DNA from: Streptomyces spiralis | GTDB taxonomy: Bacteria; Actinomycetota; Actinomycetes; Streptomycetales; Streptomycetaceae | Assembly (NCBI RefSeq): GCF_014654675.1 | Contig: NZ_BNBC01000001.1 | Coordinates: forward strand, 26,129 to 90,128 | DNA: 64,000 nt | Direction: 5' to 3' | Part shown: positions 18,039 through 27,866 of the stretch, one piece after another | How positions within the stretch are numbered: the stretch's first letter is position 1 | How the letters are laid out: every line of letters begins with the position of its first letter | The notes under the pieces: model-generated | Told to the model about the DNA's origin: nothing | The model's input: only the letters and a program-made list of their open reading frames with translations | Database searches by the model: none | Position numbers and translations under genes: made by a program

Positions 18039-19970
18039 ATGTCCGTGGTCGACCGGCAGGAGTGGGACGTCGTCGTGGTCGGTGCCGGGGGCGCCGGGCT
18101 GCGCGCCGCCATCGAGGCGCGCGAGCGCGGTGCGCGTACGGCGGTGATCTGCAAGTCGCTGTTCGGCAAGGCGCACACCGTGATGGCCGAGGGCGGCATC
18201 GCGGCGGCGATGGGCAACGTCAACGAGCACGACAACTGGCAGGTGCACTTCCGCGACACGCTGCGCGGCGGCAAGTTCCTCAACCAGTGGCGGATGGCCG
18301 AGCTGCACGCCAAGGAGGCCCCGGACCGGGTGTGGGAGCTGGAGACCTGGGGTGCGCTGTTCGACCGCACGAAGGACGGGAAGATCTCGCAGCGCAACTT
18401 CGGCGGCCACGAGTACCCGCGCCTGGCGCACGTCGGCGACCGCACCGGCCTGGAGCTGATCCGCACGCTCCAGCAGAAGATCGTCTCGCTCCAGCAGGAG
18501 GACCACCGGGAGACCGGGGACTACGAGTCCCGGCTGAAGGTCTTCCAGGAGTGCACCGTCACCCGGATCCTCAAGGACGGGGAGCGCGTCAGCGGGGTCT
18601 TCGCCTACGAACGCGAGACGGGCCGTTTCTTCGTGCTCCAGGCGCCCTCGGTCGTGATCGCGACCGGCGGCATCGGCAAGTCGTTCAAGGTCACGTCGAA
18701 CTCGTGGGAGTACACCGGCGACGGGCACGCGCTGGCGCTGCTGGCCGGGGCGCCACTGCTGAACATGGAGTTCGTGCAGTTCCACCCCACCGGCATGATC
18801 TGGCCGCCGTCGGTGAAGGGCATCCTCGTCACCGAGTCGGTGCGCGGCGACGGCGGGGTGCTGCGCAACTCCGAGGGCAAGCGGTTCATGTTCGACTACG
18901 TCCCCGACGTCTTCAAGGAGAAGTACGCCGAGACGGAGGACGAGGCCGACCGCTGGTACGACGACCCGGACCACAACCGGCGCCCGCCTGAGCTGCTCCC
19001 CCGCGACGAGGTGGCCCGCGCCATCAACTCGGAGGTGAAGGAGGGCCGCGGCTCCCCGCACGGCGGGGTCTTCCTGGACGTCTCCACCCGTATGCCGGCC
19101 GAGGTCGTGCGCCGCCGGCTGCCGTCCATGTACCACCAGTTCAAGGAGCTGGCCGACGTCGACATCACGGCGGAGCCGATGGAGGTCGGGCCGACCTGCC
19201 ACTACGTGATGGGCGGCATCGCGGTCGACTCCGACACGGCGGCGGCGCGCGGGGTGCCGGGCCTGTTCGCGGCGGGCGAGGTGGCCGGCGGCATGCACGG
19301 CTCCAACCGCCTCGGCGGCAACTCGCTCTCCGACCTGCTGGTCTTCGGCCGCCGGGCGGGCTGGCACGCGGCCGAGTACGCGCAGGGGCTGACGCAGGAC
19401 CGGCCGCCCGTGGGCGACGCCCAGGTCGACGCGGCGGCGGCGGAGGCGCTGCGGCCGTTCTCGGCGGAGGCGGAGGACGTGGCCGGCCCGCCGGAGAACC
19501 CGTACACCCTCCACCAGGAACTCCAGCAGACCATGAACGACCTGGTCGGCATCATCCGCCGCGAGGGCGAGATGGAGCAGGCCCTGAAGAAGCTCGCCGA
19601 GCTGCGGGTACGGGCCCGCCGGGCCGGGGTGGAGGGGCACCGGCAGTTCAACCCCGGCTGGCACCTCGCCCTGGACCTGCGGAACATGCTGCTGGTCAGC
19701 GAGTGCGTGGCGCGGGCCGCGCTGGAGCGCACCGAGTCGCGCGGCGGCCACACCCGCGAGGACCACCCGTCGATGGACCGCGCCTGGCGGCGGCTCAACC
19801 TGCTGTGCCGGCTGAGCGACCCGACCGGCTCCCTGGCGGCGACGGACCCGGTCCGCGGCCAGATCTCCCTCGCCCCCGAGACCACCGACCCCATCCGCCC
19901 CGACCTGCTCGCCCTCTTCGAGAAGGAGGAGCTGGTCAAGTACCTCACCGAAGAGGAGCTGTACGAATGA
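18039..19970 (+). CDS. sdhA: Succinate dehydrogenase/fumarate reductase flavoprotein subunit
   Basis: A 643-residue FAD protein that interconverts succinate and fumarate. The N-terminal Rossmann dinucleotide motif (VVGAGGAGLRAAIEA), a covalent-flavin-type HTVMAEGGIAAAMGN segment, the substrate-site FHPTGM and the late NSLSDLLVFGRRAG motif are all visible. It lies in an operon between the cytochrome b subunit and the iron-sulfur subunit, overlapping the latter by 4 bases (ATGA). Sequence alone does not settle the preferred direction of the reaction. Confidence 0.95.
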   Translation: MSVVDRQEWDVVVVGAGGAGLRAAIEARERGARTAVICKSLFGKAHTVMAEGGIAAAMGNVNEHDNWQVHFRDTLRGGKFLNQWRMAELHAKEAPDRVWELETWGALFDRTKDGKISQRNFGGHEYPRLAHVGDRTGLELIRTLQQKIVSLQQEDHRETGDYESRLKVFQECTVTRILKDGERVSGVFAYERETGRFFVLQAPSVVIATGGIGKSFKVTSNSWEYTGDGHALALLAGAPLLNMEFVQFHPTGMIWPPSVKGILVTESVRGDGGVLRNSEGKRFMFDYVPDVFKEKYAETEDEADRWYDDPDHNRRPPELLPRDEVARAINSEVKEGRGSPHGGVFLDVSTRMPAEVVRRRLPSMYHQFKELADVDITAEPMEVGPTCHYVMGGIAVDSDTAAARGVPGLFAAGEVAGGMHGSNRLGGNSLSDLLVFGRRAGWHAAEYAQGLTQDRPPVGDAQVDAAAAEALRPFSAEAEDVAGPPENPYTLHQELQQTMNDLVGIIRREGEMEQALKKLAELRVRARRAGVEGHRQFNPGWHLALDLRNMLLVSECVARAALERTESRGGHTREDHPSMDRAWRRLNLLCRLSDPTGSLAATDPVRGQISLAPETTDPIRPDLLALFEKEELVKYLTEEELYE

Positions 19971-20743
19971 GCAGCTACGAGGCCCGCTTCAAGGTGTGGC
20001 GGGGTGACGCGCAGGGCGGTGGCCTCGAGGACTTCACGGTCGAGGTCAACGACGGCGAGGTGGTGCTCGACATCATCCACCGCCTCCAGGCCACCCAGGC
20101 GCCCGACCTCGCGGTGCGCTGGAACTGCAAGGCCGGCAAGTGCGGTTCGTGCTCGGCGGAGATCAACGGCCGCCCGCGGCTGATGTGCATGACCCGGATG
20201 TCGGTCTTCACCCGGGAGGAGACGATCACCGTCACTCCGCTGCGGACCTTCCCGGTGATGCGGGACCTGGTGACCGACGTCGGCTTCAACTACACCAAGG
20301 CGCGCGAGGTGCCCGCCTTCGTGCCGCCCGCCGGTCTCGGCCCGGGCGAGTACCGCATGATGCAGGAGGACGTGGACCGCTCGCAGGAGTTCCGCAAGTG
20401 CATCGAGTGCTTCCTGTGCCAGGACGTCTGCCATGTGGTGCGCGACCACGAGGAGAACAAGAAGGCGTACGCCGGCCCGCGCTTCCTGATGCGGATCGCC
20501 GAACTCGACATGCATCCGCTGGACGCGGCGGCCGAGACGGGCCTGGACCGCAAGCGCACGGCCCAGGACGACCACGGCCTCGGCTACTGCAACATCACCA
20601 AGTGCTGCACCGAGGTGTGCCCCGAAGGCATCAAGATCACCGACAACGCCCTCATCCCGCTGAAGGAACGCACGGTGGACCGCAAGTACGACCCGCTGGT
20701 GTGGCTGGGCTCGAAGATCAGAAGGCGGTCGTCGCCGGCGTAG
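19967..20743 (+). CDS. sdhB: Succinate dehydrogenase/fumarate reductase iron-sulfur subunit
   Basis: A 258-residue electron-transfer subunit with three iron-sulfur clusters. The 2Fe-2S ligands are in NCKAGKCGSC plus the later Cys of RLMCM; the 4Fe-4S and 3Fe-4S ligands are in CIECFLCQDVC and CNITKCCTEVCPEG. It starts in an ATGA overlap with sdhA. It completes a three-gene sdh operon and converges on the minus-strand gene ending at 20753. Confidence 0.95.
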   Translation: MSSYEARFKVWRGDAQGGGLEDFTVEVNDGEVVLDIIHRLQATQAPDLAVRWNCKAGKCGSCSAEINGRPRLMCMTRMSVFTREETITVTPLRTFPVMRDLVTDVGFNYTKAREVPAFVPPAGLGPGEYRMMQEDVDRSQEFRKCIECFLCQDVCHVVRDHEENKKAYAGPRFLMRIAELDMHPLDAAAETGLDRKRTAQDDHGLGYCNITKCCTEVCPEGIKITDNALIPLKERTVDRKYDPLVWLGSKIRRRSSPA

Positions 20744-20752
20744 GCGCGGTGC

Positions 20753-21964
20753 TCACGGGCGGACCCAGCCTTCGCGGTACGCGCTCCAGTCGTCCTCCGT
20801 GGCGGCGAAGTCGACGTACAGGGCGACGCCGAAGCGGAGGCGGTCCGCGTCCGTGCGGGACAGGCCGAGGCGGACGCCTCGGACGGCGGCGGGGACGGTC
20901 TCGGCGTGCGCCCAGTGGCCGAAGCGGTTCTCGTGGAAGAAGGGCAGGCCCATCAGCAGGTCGGTGGTGGGCGGGGTGACCTCCAGGGCGAGCGAGGTCT
21001 GCTGGGCGACATAGCCGCCGTACAGGCTCGGCAGCGGCTGCATGGTGTCGTACGACATGACGGCGATCTGGTCGACGCGGCGGGCGACCTCGCCGAAGAA
21101 GTCCTGCGACCACCACTTGGGGTGGTTGGTGAGCGTGCCCCAGACGGAGTGGAAGGCCGGGAGCGGGTCGATCTGGTGTGCGGCGACGGACAGGGGGACC
21201 TGGTGCGCGCGGGTGACCGCGCGCAGGGCGTCGAGCAGGCCCAGGTAGTGGCGGTCGCCGGAGTGCAGCGGCTCCAGGTCGAAGTGGGCGCCGTCGAAGC
21301 CGGCGTCCAGGATCCGGCGGGTGGAGTCGACCACGGCGGCCCTTGTCTCCGCCCGCTCCAGCCGCAGCCCGTCGGGGCTCTCGGTGGCCAGCTTGTCGCC
21401 CAGCCATGCCTGCACACGGACACCCGGCAGCGCCCGGTGCACGGCGCCGATCAGCCAGGGGGCGTTGCGGTAGGCCGAGGACGGCAGGGTGCCGTCGTGT
21501 TCGAGCGGGCCGGCGTGCACATACAGGTCGCGGATGCCGGTCCCGCGCAGCCGCTCGGCGAGCGCCGCCACATCGGCGTCCTTCTTGCGCCCGTCCACCC
21601 AGGCGTGCCCCAGCCAGATCGCGTCCTGCCCCCTGGTGTACGCCCCGTCGGACGGGTCCCCCATGTAGTTCACCCGCAGGGCCGTCTCGGCGGCGAGCAG
21701 GGGAACGAGCAGGGCGAGCACCAGGGCGAGGGCGCCGCGGCGGAGCCGACGCAGACGGCGGCGGGCGGGGGTCTCGGCCTTCTTGCCGGTTCGCGGTTGC
21801 GGCTCGGTGCCGGCCTGCGGTTGCGGCTCGGTGCCGCTCTGCGGCTGCGGCTCGGTGCCGCTCTGCCGCTGCGGCTCGATGCCGGCTCGCGGTTGCGGCT
21901 GGGTTCCGGTCTCCTTCTCCGTGTCCGGCTCCGCAGTCGGTCCTCCGCCGGTGGCGTGTTCCAT
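20753..21964 (-). CDS. Membrane-anchored glycosidase-like TIM-barrel protein with repeat linker
   Basis: A 403-residue protein; start 21964 is chosen for its purine-rich upstream sequence. Residues 19-58 are five copies of an 8-residue repeat (like AGTEPQPQ). A basic stretch and one membrane helix (about 75-95) then lead to an extracellular alpha/beta domain. The segment AHFDLEPL resembles the acidic catalytic strand of GH18-like barrels, and YDTMQPLPSLYGGY fits the last strands. A polysaccharide-related hydrolase is plausible, but I cannot name the substrate. It diverges from the gene at 22060. Confidence 0.75.
   Translation of the reverse strand: MEHATGGGPTAEPDTEKETGTQPQPRAGIEPQRQSGTEPQPQSGTEPQPQAGTEPQPRTGKKAETPARRRLRRLRRGALALVLALLVPLLAAETALRVNYMGDPSDGAYTRGQDAIWLGHAWVDGRKKDADVAALAERLRGTGIRDLYVHAGPLEHDGTLPSSAYRNAPWLIGAVHRALPGVRVQAWLGDKLATESPDGLRLERAETRAAVVDSTRRILDAGFDGAHFDLEPLHSGDRHYLGLLDALRAVTRAHQVPLSVAAHQIDPLPAFHSVWGTLTNHPKWWSQDFFGEVARRVDQIAVMSYDTMQPLPSLYGGYVAQQTSLALEVTPPTTDLLMGLPFFHENRFGHWAHAETVPAAVRGVRLGLSRTDADRLRFGVALYVDFAATEDDWSAYREGWVRP
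21791..21910. repeat. Five perfect-length 24-bp tandem repeats inside the coding region
   Basis: Five consecutive 24-bp units (consensus CTGCGGTTGCGGCTCGGTGCCGCT on plus) encode the Pro/Gln repeat of the minus-strand membrane protein. Units differ by a few bases and keep the frame. Confidence 0.9.
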
Positions 21965-22059
21965 GCCCTTGTCCCCTCCCGCGTCGAGCTGTCTCGGCCG
22001 CCCCACCGGTGACGCACCCCCGCTCGCGCGCCTGTACGGGCGGTCATACGCTCCCAAAT

Positions 22060-23904
22060 GTGACGTCACCCCAGCTCCGCGCGGCACCGCCCCGGCGCGC
22101 GACCGCGCGTCGGTCCGGGCGGGTGGCGCGCGCCGTGCTGGGCGGCACGGCGGGAGCCGTGTGGCTGGTGCTTCCGGTGATGACGATCAACGGCGGCGGC
22201 GCGGTTGCGCTCCCCCGGGCCGGCCCGGTGGCCGCCGCCCCCGCACCGCGACAGGACGAGTCGTCGACCTCCGACCTCGTCCTGCCGCTCGTCGCCGTGG
22301 GCACGGCCGTCGTGCTCGCCGGGTACGGGTACGTACGGCGCACCCGGCGGGCCAGGACCCGTACGACGCCCGGCGGTGGTTCGGGCGGCGGACCGGCCCC
22401 GCCACCCGGCCCGTCGCCGGCCGCCGCGCTGGAGGAGCGGGCCCGTGACGCGCTCGTCCTGGCCGACGACTGCGTGCTCACCTGCCGTGAGGAACTCGGC
22501 TTCGCCGAGGACCGTTTCGGCGCGGCGGCCGTCGCCCCCTTCGCCCGGGCCGTGCGGGCCGCCGAGACGGAACTGTCGGCAGCCTTCGGGATGCGCCGGC
22601 GCTACGACCACGGTCTCCCGGAGGACGCCGCGGGCCGGCGGCAGGCGCTGGCCGGCATGATCGGGCGCTGCGAGGAGGCGGGCCGGCTGCTGGACGCGGC
22701 GGCCGACGGCTTCGACGCGTTGCGCGGTCTTCGGCGGGGTGCAGGTGAGGCGCTGGAGGTCGCCGAGACACGGTTCCGGGAGCTGACCGCGCGCACGGGG
22801 GCGGCCGGGCCGGTGCTCACCGCGCTCGGCGAGCGGTACGGGTCGGAGGCCGTCACGTCCGTCACGGGGTACGTCGAACAGGCCAAGGACCGGCTGGTGT
22901 TCGCCACGTCCCGGCTCAACCAGGCGCGGCAGACGGCGGACTTGGGCTCCCCCGCCGACGCCGTACCGCATCTGCGGGCTGCCGAGGGGGCCGTCGCCCA
23001 GGCCGGGGTGCTCGTGGGTGCCGTCGAGCGGCTCGCCACGGAACTGTCGTCCGCCGCCCGCCTCGTACCGGCGGCGCTGACCGGCGCGGAGGCCCACCTC
23101 GCCCGGATCCGGCCGGGCACCGAGACCGCCGCCGCCCGGCTGCACGGAGGGCCGGGCCGCACGGCGGTGACGGCGCGGGGGCCGGGCGGCTCGTCCGGGG
23201 GACCCGTGCCCGGCGGCCCGCCCGGCACCGCGCCGGACTCGGGCGCCGCCGGGGGCCCGGCCTCCTCTGAGCGAGCCCGTGCCGAAGCGCCTGCCGCCTC
23301 CGGCAGGGCTCCGGCCGTCGTGCCGGGGGACGCCGGCGGGACGGGTGCGGGTGCGGGTGCGCCGCAGGCGGCTGAGGTGGTTCCCGTCGATGTCCCCGTC
23401 GGGGAGTTGCGGGCGCGGCTCGGGCATGCCGACCGGGTGCTGGCCGGTGTGCGGGAGGAACTGGTCGGTGGGCCCTACGATCCGCTGGACGCCCTGCGGC
23501 GGATCGTACGGGCGGTCGCGCCGGTGCCGGGGGACGGCGGGCGGGCCGGGGTGCTCTCGGCCGCCGCGGAGCTCGTCGCACGCAGCGCAACCGCGGGCGC
23601 GGCGGACTTCGTCACCACGCACCGGGCCGCCGTGGGCGTCGCGGCCCGCACCCACCTGGCGGAGGCGCGGCGCCTCGTCGACTCCGATCCCGAGGCCGCC
23701 GACAGCCTGGCCCGGCAGGCCCGTCACCTCGCCGAGCAGGACGTACGCGTCCACGGCAACCCGTACGCCGGGGACACCGAGCCCGCCGCCGGAATCGCGG
23801 GCGCCGTGCTCGGCGGCGTCCTGCTCGGCGAGAAGCCGGACGGCGGACCGCCGACGGGCTTCGGCGGGCCGCGCACCCGGGACCGGTGGCGCACGTCGGT
23901 GTAG
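22060..23904 (+). CDS. Hypothetical helical membrane protein
   Basis: A 614-residue protein starting at GTG 22060. The N-terminus is basic with a hydrophobic segment (about 24-50), followed by an acidic linker and a second membrane helix (LVLPLVAVGTAVVLAGYGYV) and then a basic stop. Two long helical, Ala/Arg/Glu-rich regions (about 125-340 and 440-590) are joined by a Gly/Pro-rich linker. The pattern resembles Streptomyces TPM-domain or septation-related helical proteins but lacks a diagnostic motif. It is divergent from 21964 and convergent with the phosphatase at 23939. Confidence 0.72.
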   Translation: MTSPQLRAAPPRRATARRSGRVARAVLGGTAGAVWLVLPVMTINGGGAVALPRAGPVAAAPAPRQDESSTSDLVLPLVAVGTAVVLAGYGYVRRTRRARTRTTPGGGSGGGPAPPPGPSPAAALEERARDALVLADDCVLTCREELGFAEDRFGAAAVAPFARAVRAAETELSAAFGMRRRYDHGLPEDAAGRRQALAGMIGRCEEAGRLLDAAADGFDALRGLRRGAGEALEVAETRFRELTARTGAAGPVLTALGERYGSEAVTSVTGYVEQAKDRLVFATSRLNQARQTADLGSPADAVPHLRAAEGAVAQAGVLVGAVERLATELSSAARLVPAALTGAEAHLARIRPGTETAAARLHGGPGRTAVTARGPGGSSGGPVPGGPPGTAPDSGAAGGPASSERARAEAPAASGRAPAVVPGDAGGTGAGAGAPQAAEVVPVDVPVGELRARLGHADRVLAGVREELVGGPYDPLDALRRIVRAVAPVPGDGGRAGVLSAAAELVARSATAGAADFVTTHRAAVGVAARTHLAEARRLVDSDPEAADSLARQARHLAEQDVRVHGNPYAGDTEPAAGIAGAVLGGVLLGEKPDGGPPTGFGGPRTRDRWRTSV

Positions 23905-23938
23905 GTCTTGCGTGGCTGCCGGTGTTCGTGGGAGCGGC

Positions 23939-26572
23939 TCAGAACAGGCTCAGCAGCGCCTCCGCCGGGTCGGTGAGGGTGTTCTCGCCGTCCGGGAGCG
24001 GGAGTTCGAACCAGACCGTCTTGCCGCGCGGGGTCCGCCGGGAACCCCAGGCGGCGCTGAGCAGGCCGACGAGTTGCAGGCCCCGGCCGCCCTCGTCGGT
24101 GTCGCGGGCGCGGCGGCGGCGCGGCTGGACGAGCCCGGAGTCCCACACCTCGCACACCAGCGTGCGGTCCAGCAGCAGCCGGAGTCTGATCTCGCCCTCG
24201 CCGTAGCGCAGGGCGTTGGTGACCAGTTCGCTGACGAGGAGTTCGGTGGTGTCGACCAGCGGTTCCAGGTCCCAGGCGAGCAGTTGGGCGCGGGCGTACT
24301 CGCGGGCGCGGCCGACGCTGCGGGGCTCGCGGGGCAGGGTCCAGTCGCCGACGGACTCGGCGGGCAGGCCCTGGACGCGGGCCATCAGCAGCGCGATGTC
24401 GTCCTCGCCGTGGTGGCTGCCGAGCGTGTTGAGGACGTGGTCGCAGACGTCCTCCAGGGGCCGGCCCGGGTCCGTGAGCGCCCCCACGAAGGCCTGGAGG
24501 CCCTCGTCGAGCGGGTGGTCGCGGGACTCGACCAGGCCGTCGGTGTAGAGGGCCAGCAGGGCGCCCTCGGGGAGTTCGACCTCGACCTCCTCGAAGGGTT
24601 CGCCGCCGACGCCGAGCGGCATGCCGGGCGGGACGTCCAGCATCAGCGCGGGCTCGCCGGGTTCCACCAGGACCGGCGGGAGGTGGCCGGCGTTGGCGAA
24701 GGTGCACCGCCGGGTGACCGAGTCGTAGACGGCGTAGACGCACGTGGCGAGGTAGACCTCGGAGAGGTCGGCCTCGCGGGGGCGACGGGCGGCACGAGTG
24801 GCCTGCTGGACGCCTCCGGGCGCGCCCAGGCCGCGGGCGATCTCGTCCAACTGGGAGAGCACCTCGGCCGGTTCGAGGTCGAGCAGGGCCAGGGTGCGGA
24901 CGGCCGTGCGGAGTTCACCCATGGCGACGGCGGCGCGCAGGCCGCGGCCCATGACGTCGCCGACGACCAGCGCGGTGCGGTGGCCGGGGAGTTCGATGAC
25001 GTCGAACCAGTCGCCGCCGACCTCGCTGGGCCGGCCGGTGGCCGCGTTGCCGGGCAGGTAGCGGCAGGCGATGTCCAGTCCGGAGGCCTCCGGGTCGCCG
25101 GGCGGGAGCAGGGAGCGCTGCAGTATCAGCGCGCGCTCGTGTTCTCGCCGGTAGAGGCGGGCGTTGTCGATGCAGACCGCGGCGCGTGCGGCGAGTTCGA
25201 CGGCGAGGGCGCGGTCGCGGTCGCCGAACGGCTCGCTGCCCTTGGTCCGGGCGAACTGCGCGAGTCCTACGACGGTGTCGTGGGCGACCATCGGGACGGC
25301 CAGCGTGGAGTGCACCAGGCCGCCCTCCTCGCCGGGCACGATCTGCGGGCGGGCGGTGCGCAGGGCGTCGGCGCACCGGGAGTTGAAGGCGAAGTGGTGC
25401 ACGGCGCCGACCTCGACGGGCTCGCCGGTGCCGGTCAAAGGTGCCCCGGAGACGGCGCTGGCGAAGGCGACGCGGCGCAGTTCGGCGCTGCCGTCGGCGA
25501 GGCCGGACGGGGTCTCGTCGCCGGCCAGCAGGCCCTGGTAGAGGTCGACGGTGGCGAGGTCGCAGAAGCCGGGGACGACGACGTCGAGGAGTTCTCGGGC
25601 GGTGGTCTCCAGGTCCAGGGAGTTGCCGATGCGGGCGCCCGCCTCGTTGAGCAGGGCGAGATTGCGCCGTGCGGCGGCTGCCTCGCGGGCGGCGGCGCGG
25701 CGGGCGGTGATGTCGGTTCCGAGCCAGGCGATGCCGATGGGGCGGCCGCTGCCGCTGTGCACGCGGTAGAGGTTGATGGACCAGTGGCGGCGTTCGTCGG
25801 AGCCGGGGACGAATCCGGTGACGTGCATGTCCGTGATGGACTCGCCGTTCTCCAGCACCCGGCGCAGGGTCGCCGAGACCCGGTCGGCCTCGGCCCGGGG
25901 CAGGTAGTCGTGGACGCCCTTGCCGCGGTGGTCGTCGGGCCTGCCGCCGAAGATGGAGGCGAAGCGCTCGTTGGCGCGGCGGACCCGCAGGTCGGTGTCG
26001 ATGAGCAGGAAACCGAACGGGGATTGGCCGAAAATCGCCTGGGATGCGGCGAGGTCGGTCTCCATCCTCCGCAGGATGCGGACGTCGACGACGATGCAGA
26101 CGGCGGCCTTGTCGCCCTCGGCGGTGCGCGTCGGCATGACGTACACCTCGGCGAGCCCGCTCGGGCCGCGTCCGGTGCGTACGGCGGTCCCGTCGTCGGC
26201 CTGGGCCGGCAGCCGGAAGGGGACGACGCCGGTCCACTCGCGCCCGTCGAGGATCTCGGCCATCTTGCGCTGGCCCTGTTCCCGCTGTTCGGGGTCGATG
26301 AACGCCTCGATGGGGTCCATGCCGACGGCCTGCTCGGCGGGGATGCCGAACAACTGCTCGGCGCGCAGGCTCCACTGGTCGACGTGACCGTCGGGGCCGA
26401 TGGAGAAGGACGCGACCTTGATGTAGTCGTAGATGGAGCCGGGCGGACTGCTCTGCCACATCGCGTCCGCGGGTGGCGCCATCTCGTCGGTGGCGCCGCC
26501 GCCCGCGGCCCCCGTCCTCGCGCCGTCCGACGGGTCCTCGGACTCCGTGGCCTTCGCTGGTATCTCGCTCAC
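23939..26572 (-). CDS. PAS-PAS-GAF-PP2C(SpoIIE)-HATPase regulatory phosphatase
   Basis: An 877-residue multidomain signalling protein; GTG start 26572 has GGAGGGG upstream. Approximate order is PAS (50-165), PAS (175-295), GAF (310-460), SpoIIE-type PP2C phosphatase (480-690; motifs VGGDWFDVI, VGDVMGRGLRAA, YTDGLVE) and a C-terminal HATPase (740-870; ELLVSELVTNALRYGEG and DEGGRGLQLVG). Such proteins dephosphorylate anti-anti-sigma factors and can act as anti-sigma kinases. No sigma gene is adjacent, so its partner is unknown; the small HATPase at 26858 may be related to the same circuit. Confidence 0.92.
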   Translation of the reverse strand: MSEIPAKATESEDPSDGARTGAAGGGATDEMAPPADAMWQSSPPGSIYDYIKVASFSIGPDGHVDQWSLRAEQLFGIPAEQAVGMDPIEAFIDPEQREQGQRKMAEILDGREWTGVVPFRLPAQADDGTAVRTGRGPSGLAEVYVMPTRTAEGDKAAVCIVVDVRILRRMETDLAASQAIFGQSPFGFLLIDTDLRVRRANERFASIFGGRPDDHRGKGVHDYLPRAEADRVSATLRRVLENGESITDMHVTGFVPGSDERRHWSINLYRVHSGSGRPIGIAWLGTDITARRAAAREAAAARRNLALLNEAGARIGNSLDLETTARELLDVVVPGFCDLATVDLYQGLLAGDETPSGLADGSAELRRVAFASAVSGAPLTGTGEPVEVGAVHHFAFNSRCADALRTARPQIVPGEEGGLVHSTLAVPMVAHDTVVGLAQFARTKGSEPFGDRDRALAVELAARAAVCIDNARLYRREHERALILQRSLLPPGDPEASGLDIACRYLPGNAATGRPSEVGGDWFDVIELPGHRTALVVGDVMGRGLRAAVAMGELRTAVRTLALLDLEPAEVLSQLDEIARGLGAPGGVQQATRAARRPREADLSEVYLATCVYAVYDSVTRRCTFANAGHLPPVLVEPGEPALMLDVPPGMPLGVGGEPFEEVEVELPEGALLALYTDGLVESRDHPLDEGLQAFVGALTDPGRPLEDVCDHVLNTLGSHHGEDDIALLMARVQGLPAESVGDWTLPREPRSVGRAREYARAQLLAWDLEPLVDTTELLVSELVTNALRYGEGEIRLRLLLDRTLVCEVWDSGLVQPRRRRARDTDEGGRGLQLVGLLSAAWGSRRTPRGKTVWFELPLPDGENTLTDPAEALLSLF

Positions 26573-26794
26573 GCGAACCGTCCCCTCCAGCTCACCGCGT
26601 CCGGCACCGGTCACCGGGGGCGGCTGCCCGCAGTATCCAGCACTACGGCGCCGCGCAACACGGTGTTCACGATCACAGGACCATCCCGATGCTTTTCGGT
26701 CCGGCCTGTGACAACACAATGAGTCTTCTAACCAGGCGACACCCCGTCGAATCCCGTTCCGGCGAGCGTCCACGCCGGGCGGGCGAACACCCGC

Positions 26795-26860
26795 CACGAA
26801 CACCGCCGCGGACGGCCGTCAGGAACAGCCACCACGAGCACCCTCCGCGGACGGCCGTCA
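26795..26860. repeat. Direct repeat of about 27 bp upstream of the phosphatase gene
   Basis: Two copies containing CGCGGACGGCCGTCA (26795-26821 and 26833-26860) lie 38-39 bases apart. The second overlaps the end of the HATPase gene. Function unknown. Confidence 0.6.
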
Positions 26861-27277
26861 CGCACGCCCGTCAACGGCTTGTGCGGGCACCGCCAGTTCG
26901 AACCACACCGTCTTTCCGGTGTCGTCCGGCCGGGTTCCCCAGCGGCGGGAGGCGGACGCGACCAGTTGCAGACCGCGCCCGCTCTCGTCCTCGGGGCGGA
27001 CCGGACGTTCGCGGGGCGGGTCGGGCAGCGGGTCGGAGACCTCGACCAGCAGCAGGTGGGGCAGGCCCGGCGGGCGCACCAGTCTCACGCCGATGGGGCC
27101 GCTGGCGTGCCGCAGCGAGTTGGTGACCAGCTCGCTCACCAGCAGGGCCGCGGTGTCCTGGACGCTGTCCAGCTCCCAGGTGCGCAACTGTCCCCGGACG
27201 GCGGCACGAGCCGCGCGCACCACACCGGGTTCCGCGGGAAACGTCCACTCGGCGCGGTCGCCTTCGGTGTCGATCAC
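26858..27277 (-). CDS. ATP-binding anti-sigma regulatory factor (RsbW/SpoIIAB-like HATPase)
   Basis: About 139 residues. GTG 27277 is chosen because GGGAAG lies 8 bases upstream; GTG 27286 is an alternative. The single HATPase_c domain shows the N-box LLVSELVTNSLRHA and the G-box DESGRGLQLVASASRRWG. This family binds sigma factors and phosphorylates their antagonists, or acts as an orphan in Streptomyces. It is upstream of, and co-directional with, the SpoIIE-type phosphatase whose own HATPase domain it resembles. Confidence 0.85.
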   Translation of the reverse strand: MIDTEGDRAEWTFPAEPGVVRAARAAVRGQLRTWELDSVQDTAALLVSELVTNSLRHASGPIGVRLVRPPGLPHLLLVEVSDPLPDPPRERPVRPEDESGRGLQLVASASRRWGTRPDDTGKTVWFELAVPAQAVDGRA

Positions 27278-27386
27278 ACCGATCACTTCCCAGGCCAGCG
27301 AGCCCTCATGTCCTGTTTCATGGGGTTAATGGGCACATACCCGATATCCAGTGCCCAGTACCGCCCGCGGCAGCCTGTTCGACGGT

Positions 27387-27803
27387 TCACGCATCCGGTG
27401 AGGCGGCGCCCAGACGCGGGAGGGCGGCCCGTACGGCGGGGACGTCCTGGTCCAGCCAGGGCACGGTCCAGATGTCGGACGGCGTGAGCCAGCGGAGTTC
27501 GTCGTGATCCTCGAGGGGGGCCGGGGCGGCGGAGCCCGGGCGCAGATGTGCGGTCCACACGTGGAGTTCGTAGGGCGGTCTCAGCGGCCAGCTGCCCGGA
27601 ATCCGCTCGACGGCCTCGGCCTCGACGCCCAGTTCTTCGCGCAGTTCGCGCACGAGAGCGGCCTCGGGCCGCTCACCGGGCTCGACCTTGCCGCCGGGCA
27701 GTTCCCAGCGGCCGGCCAGCTCCGGGGGTGCGCTGCGGCGGGCCGCGAGCAAGCGTCCGCCGTCGAGCAGGGCGGCACCCACCACCACGATCCGTTCGGT
27801 CAT
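27387..27803 (-). CDS. Nudix hydrolase (MutT-like)
   Basis: A 138-residue protein with a complete Nudix box from [12 protein letters not shown] through RELREELGV (about residues 36-58), giving the metal-binding REXXEE glutamates. The N-terminus ([18 protein letters not shown]) is like MutT/8-oxo-dGTP diphosphatases, so nucleotide-pool cleaning is likely. The substrate is not certain. The start is supported by a leaderless-type -10 (TAGGCT) 7 bases upstream. Confidence 0.9.
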   Translation of the reverse strand: MTERIVVVGAALLDGGRLLAARRSAPPELAGRWELPGGKVEPGERPEAALVRELREELGVEAEAVERIPGSWPLRPPYELHVWTAHLRPGSAAPAPLEDHDELRWLTPSDIWTVPWLDQDVPAVRAALPRLGAASPDA

Positions 27804-27810
27804 GCGCCGG

Positions 27811-27816
27811 AGCCTA
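27811..27816 (-). promoter_or_regulatory. Leaderless-type -10 element for the Nudix gene
   Basis: On the minus strand TAGGCT ends 7 bases before the ATG at 27803 and there is no Shine-Dalgarno sequence between them. Confidence 0.5.
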
Positions 27817-27866
27817 CGGGAGCCGGCCGGGGCCGGCGTGGGCCGGCGGGTGTGCCGGTGGTGGGG

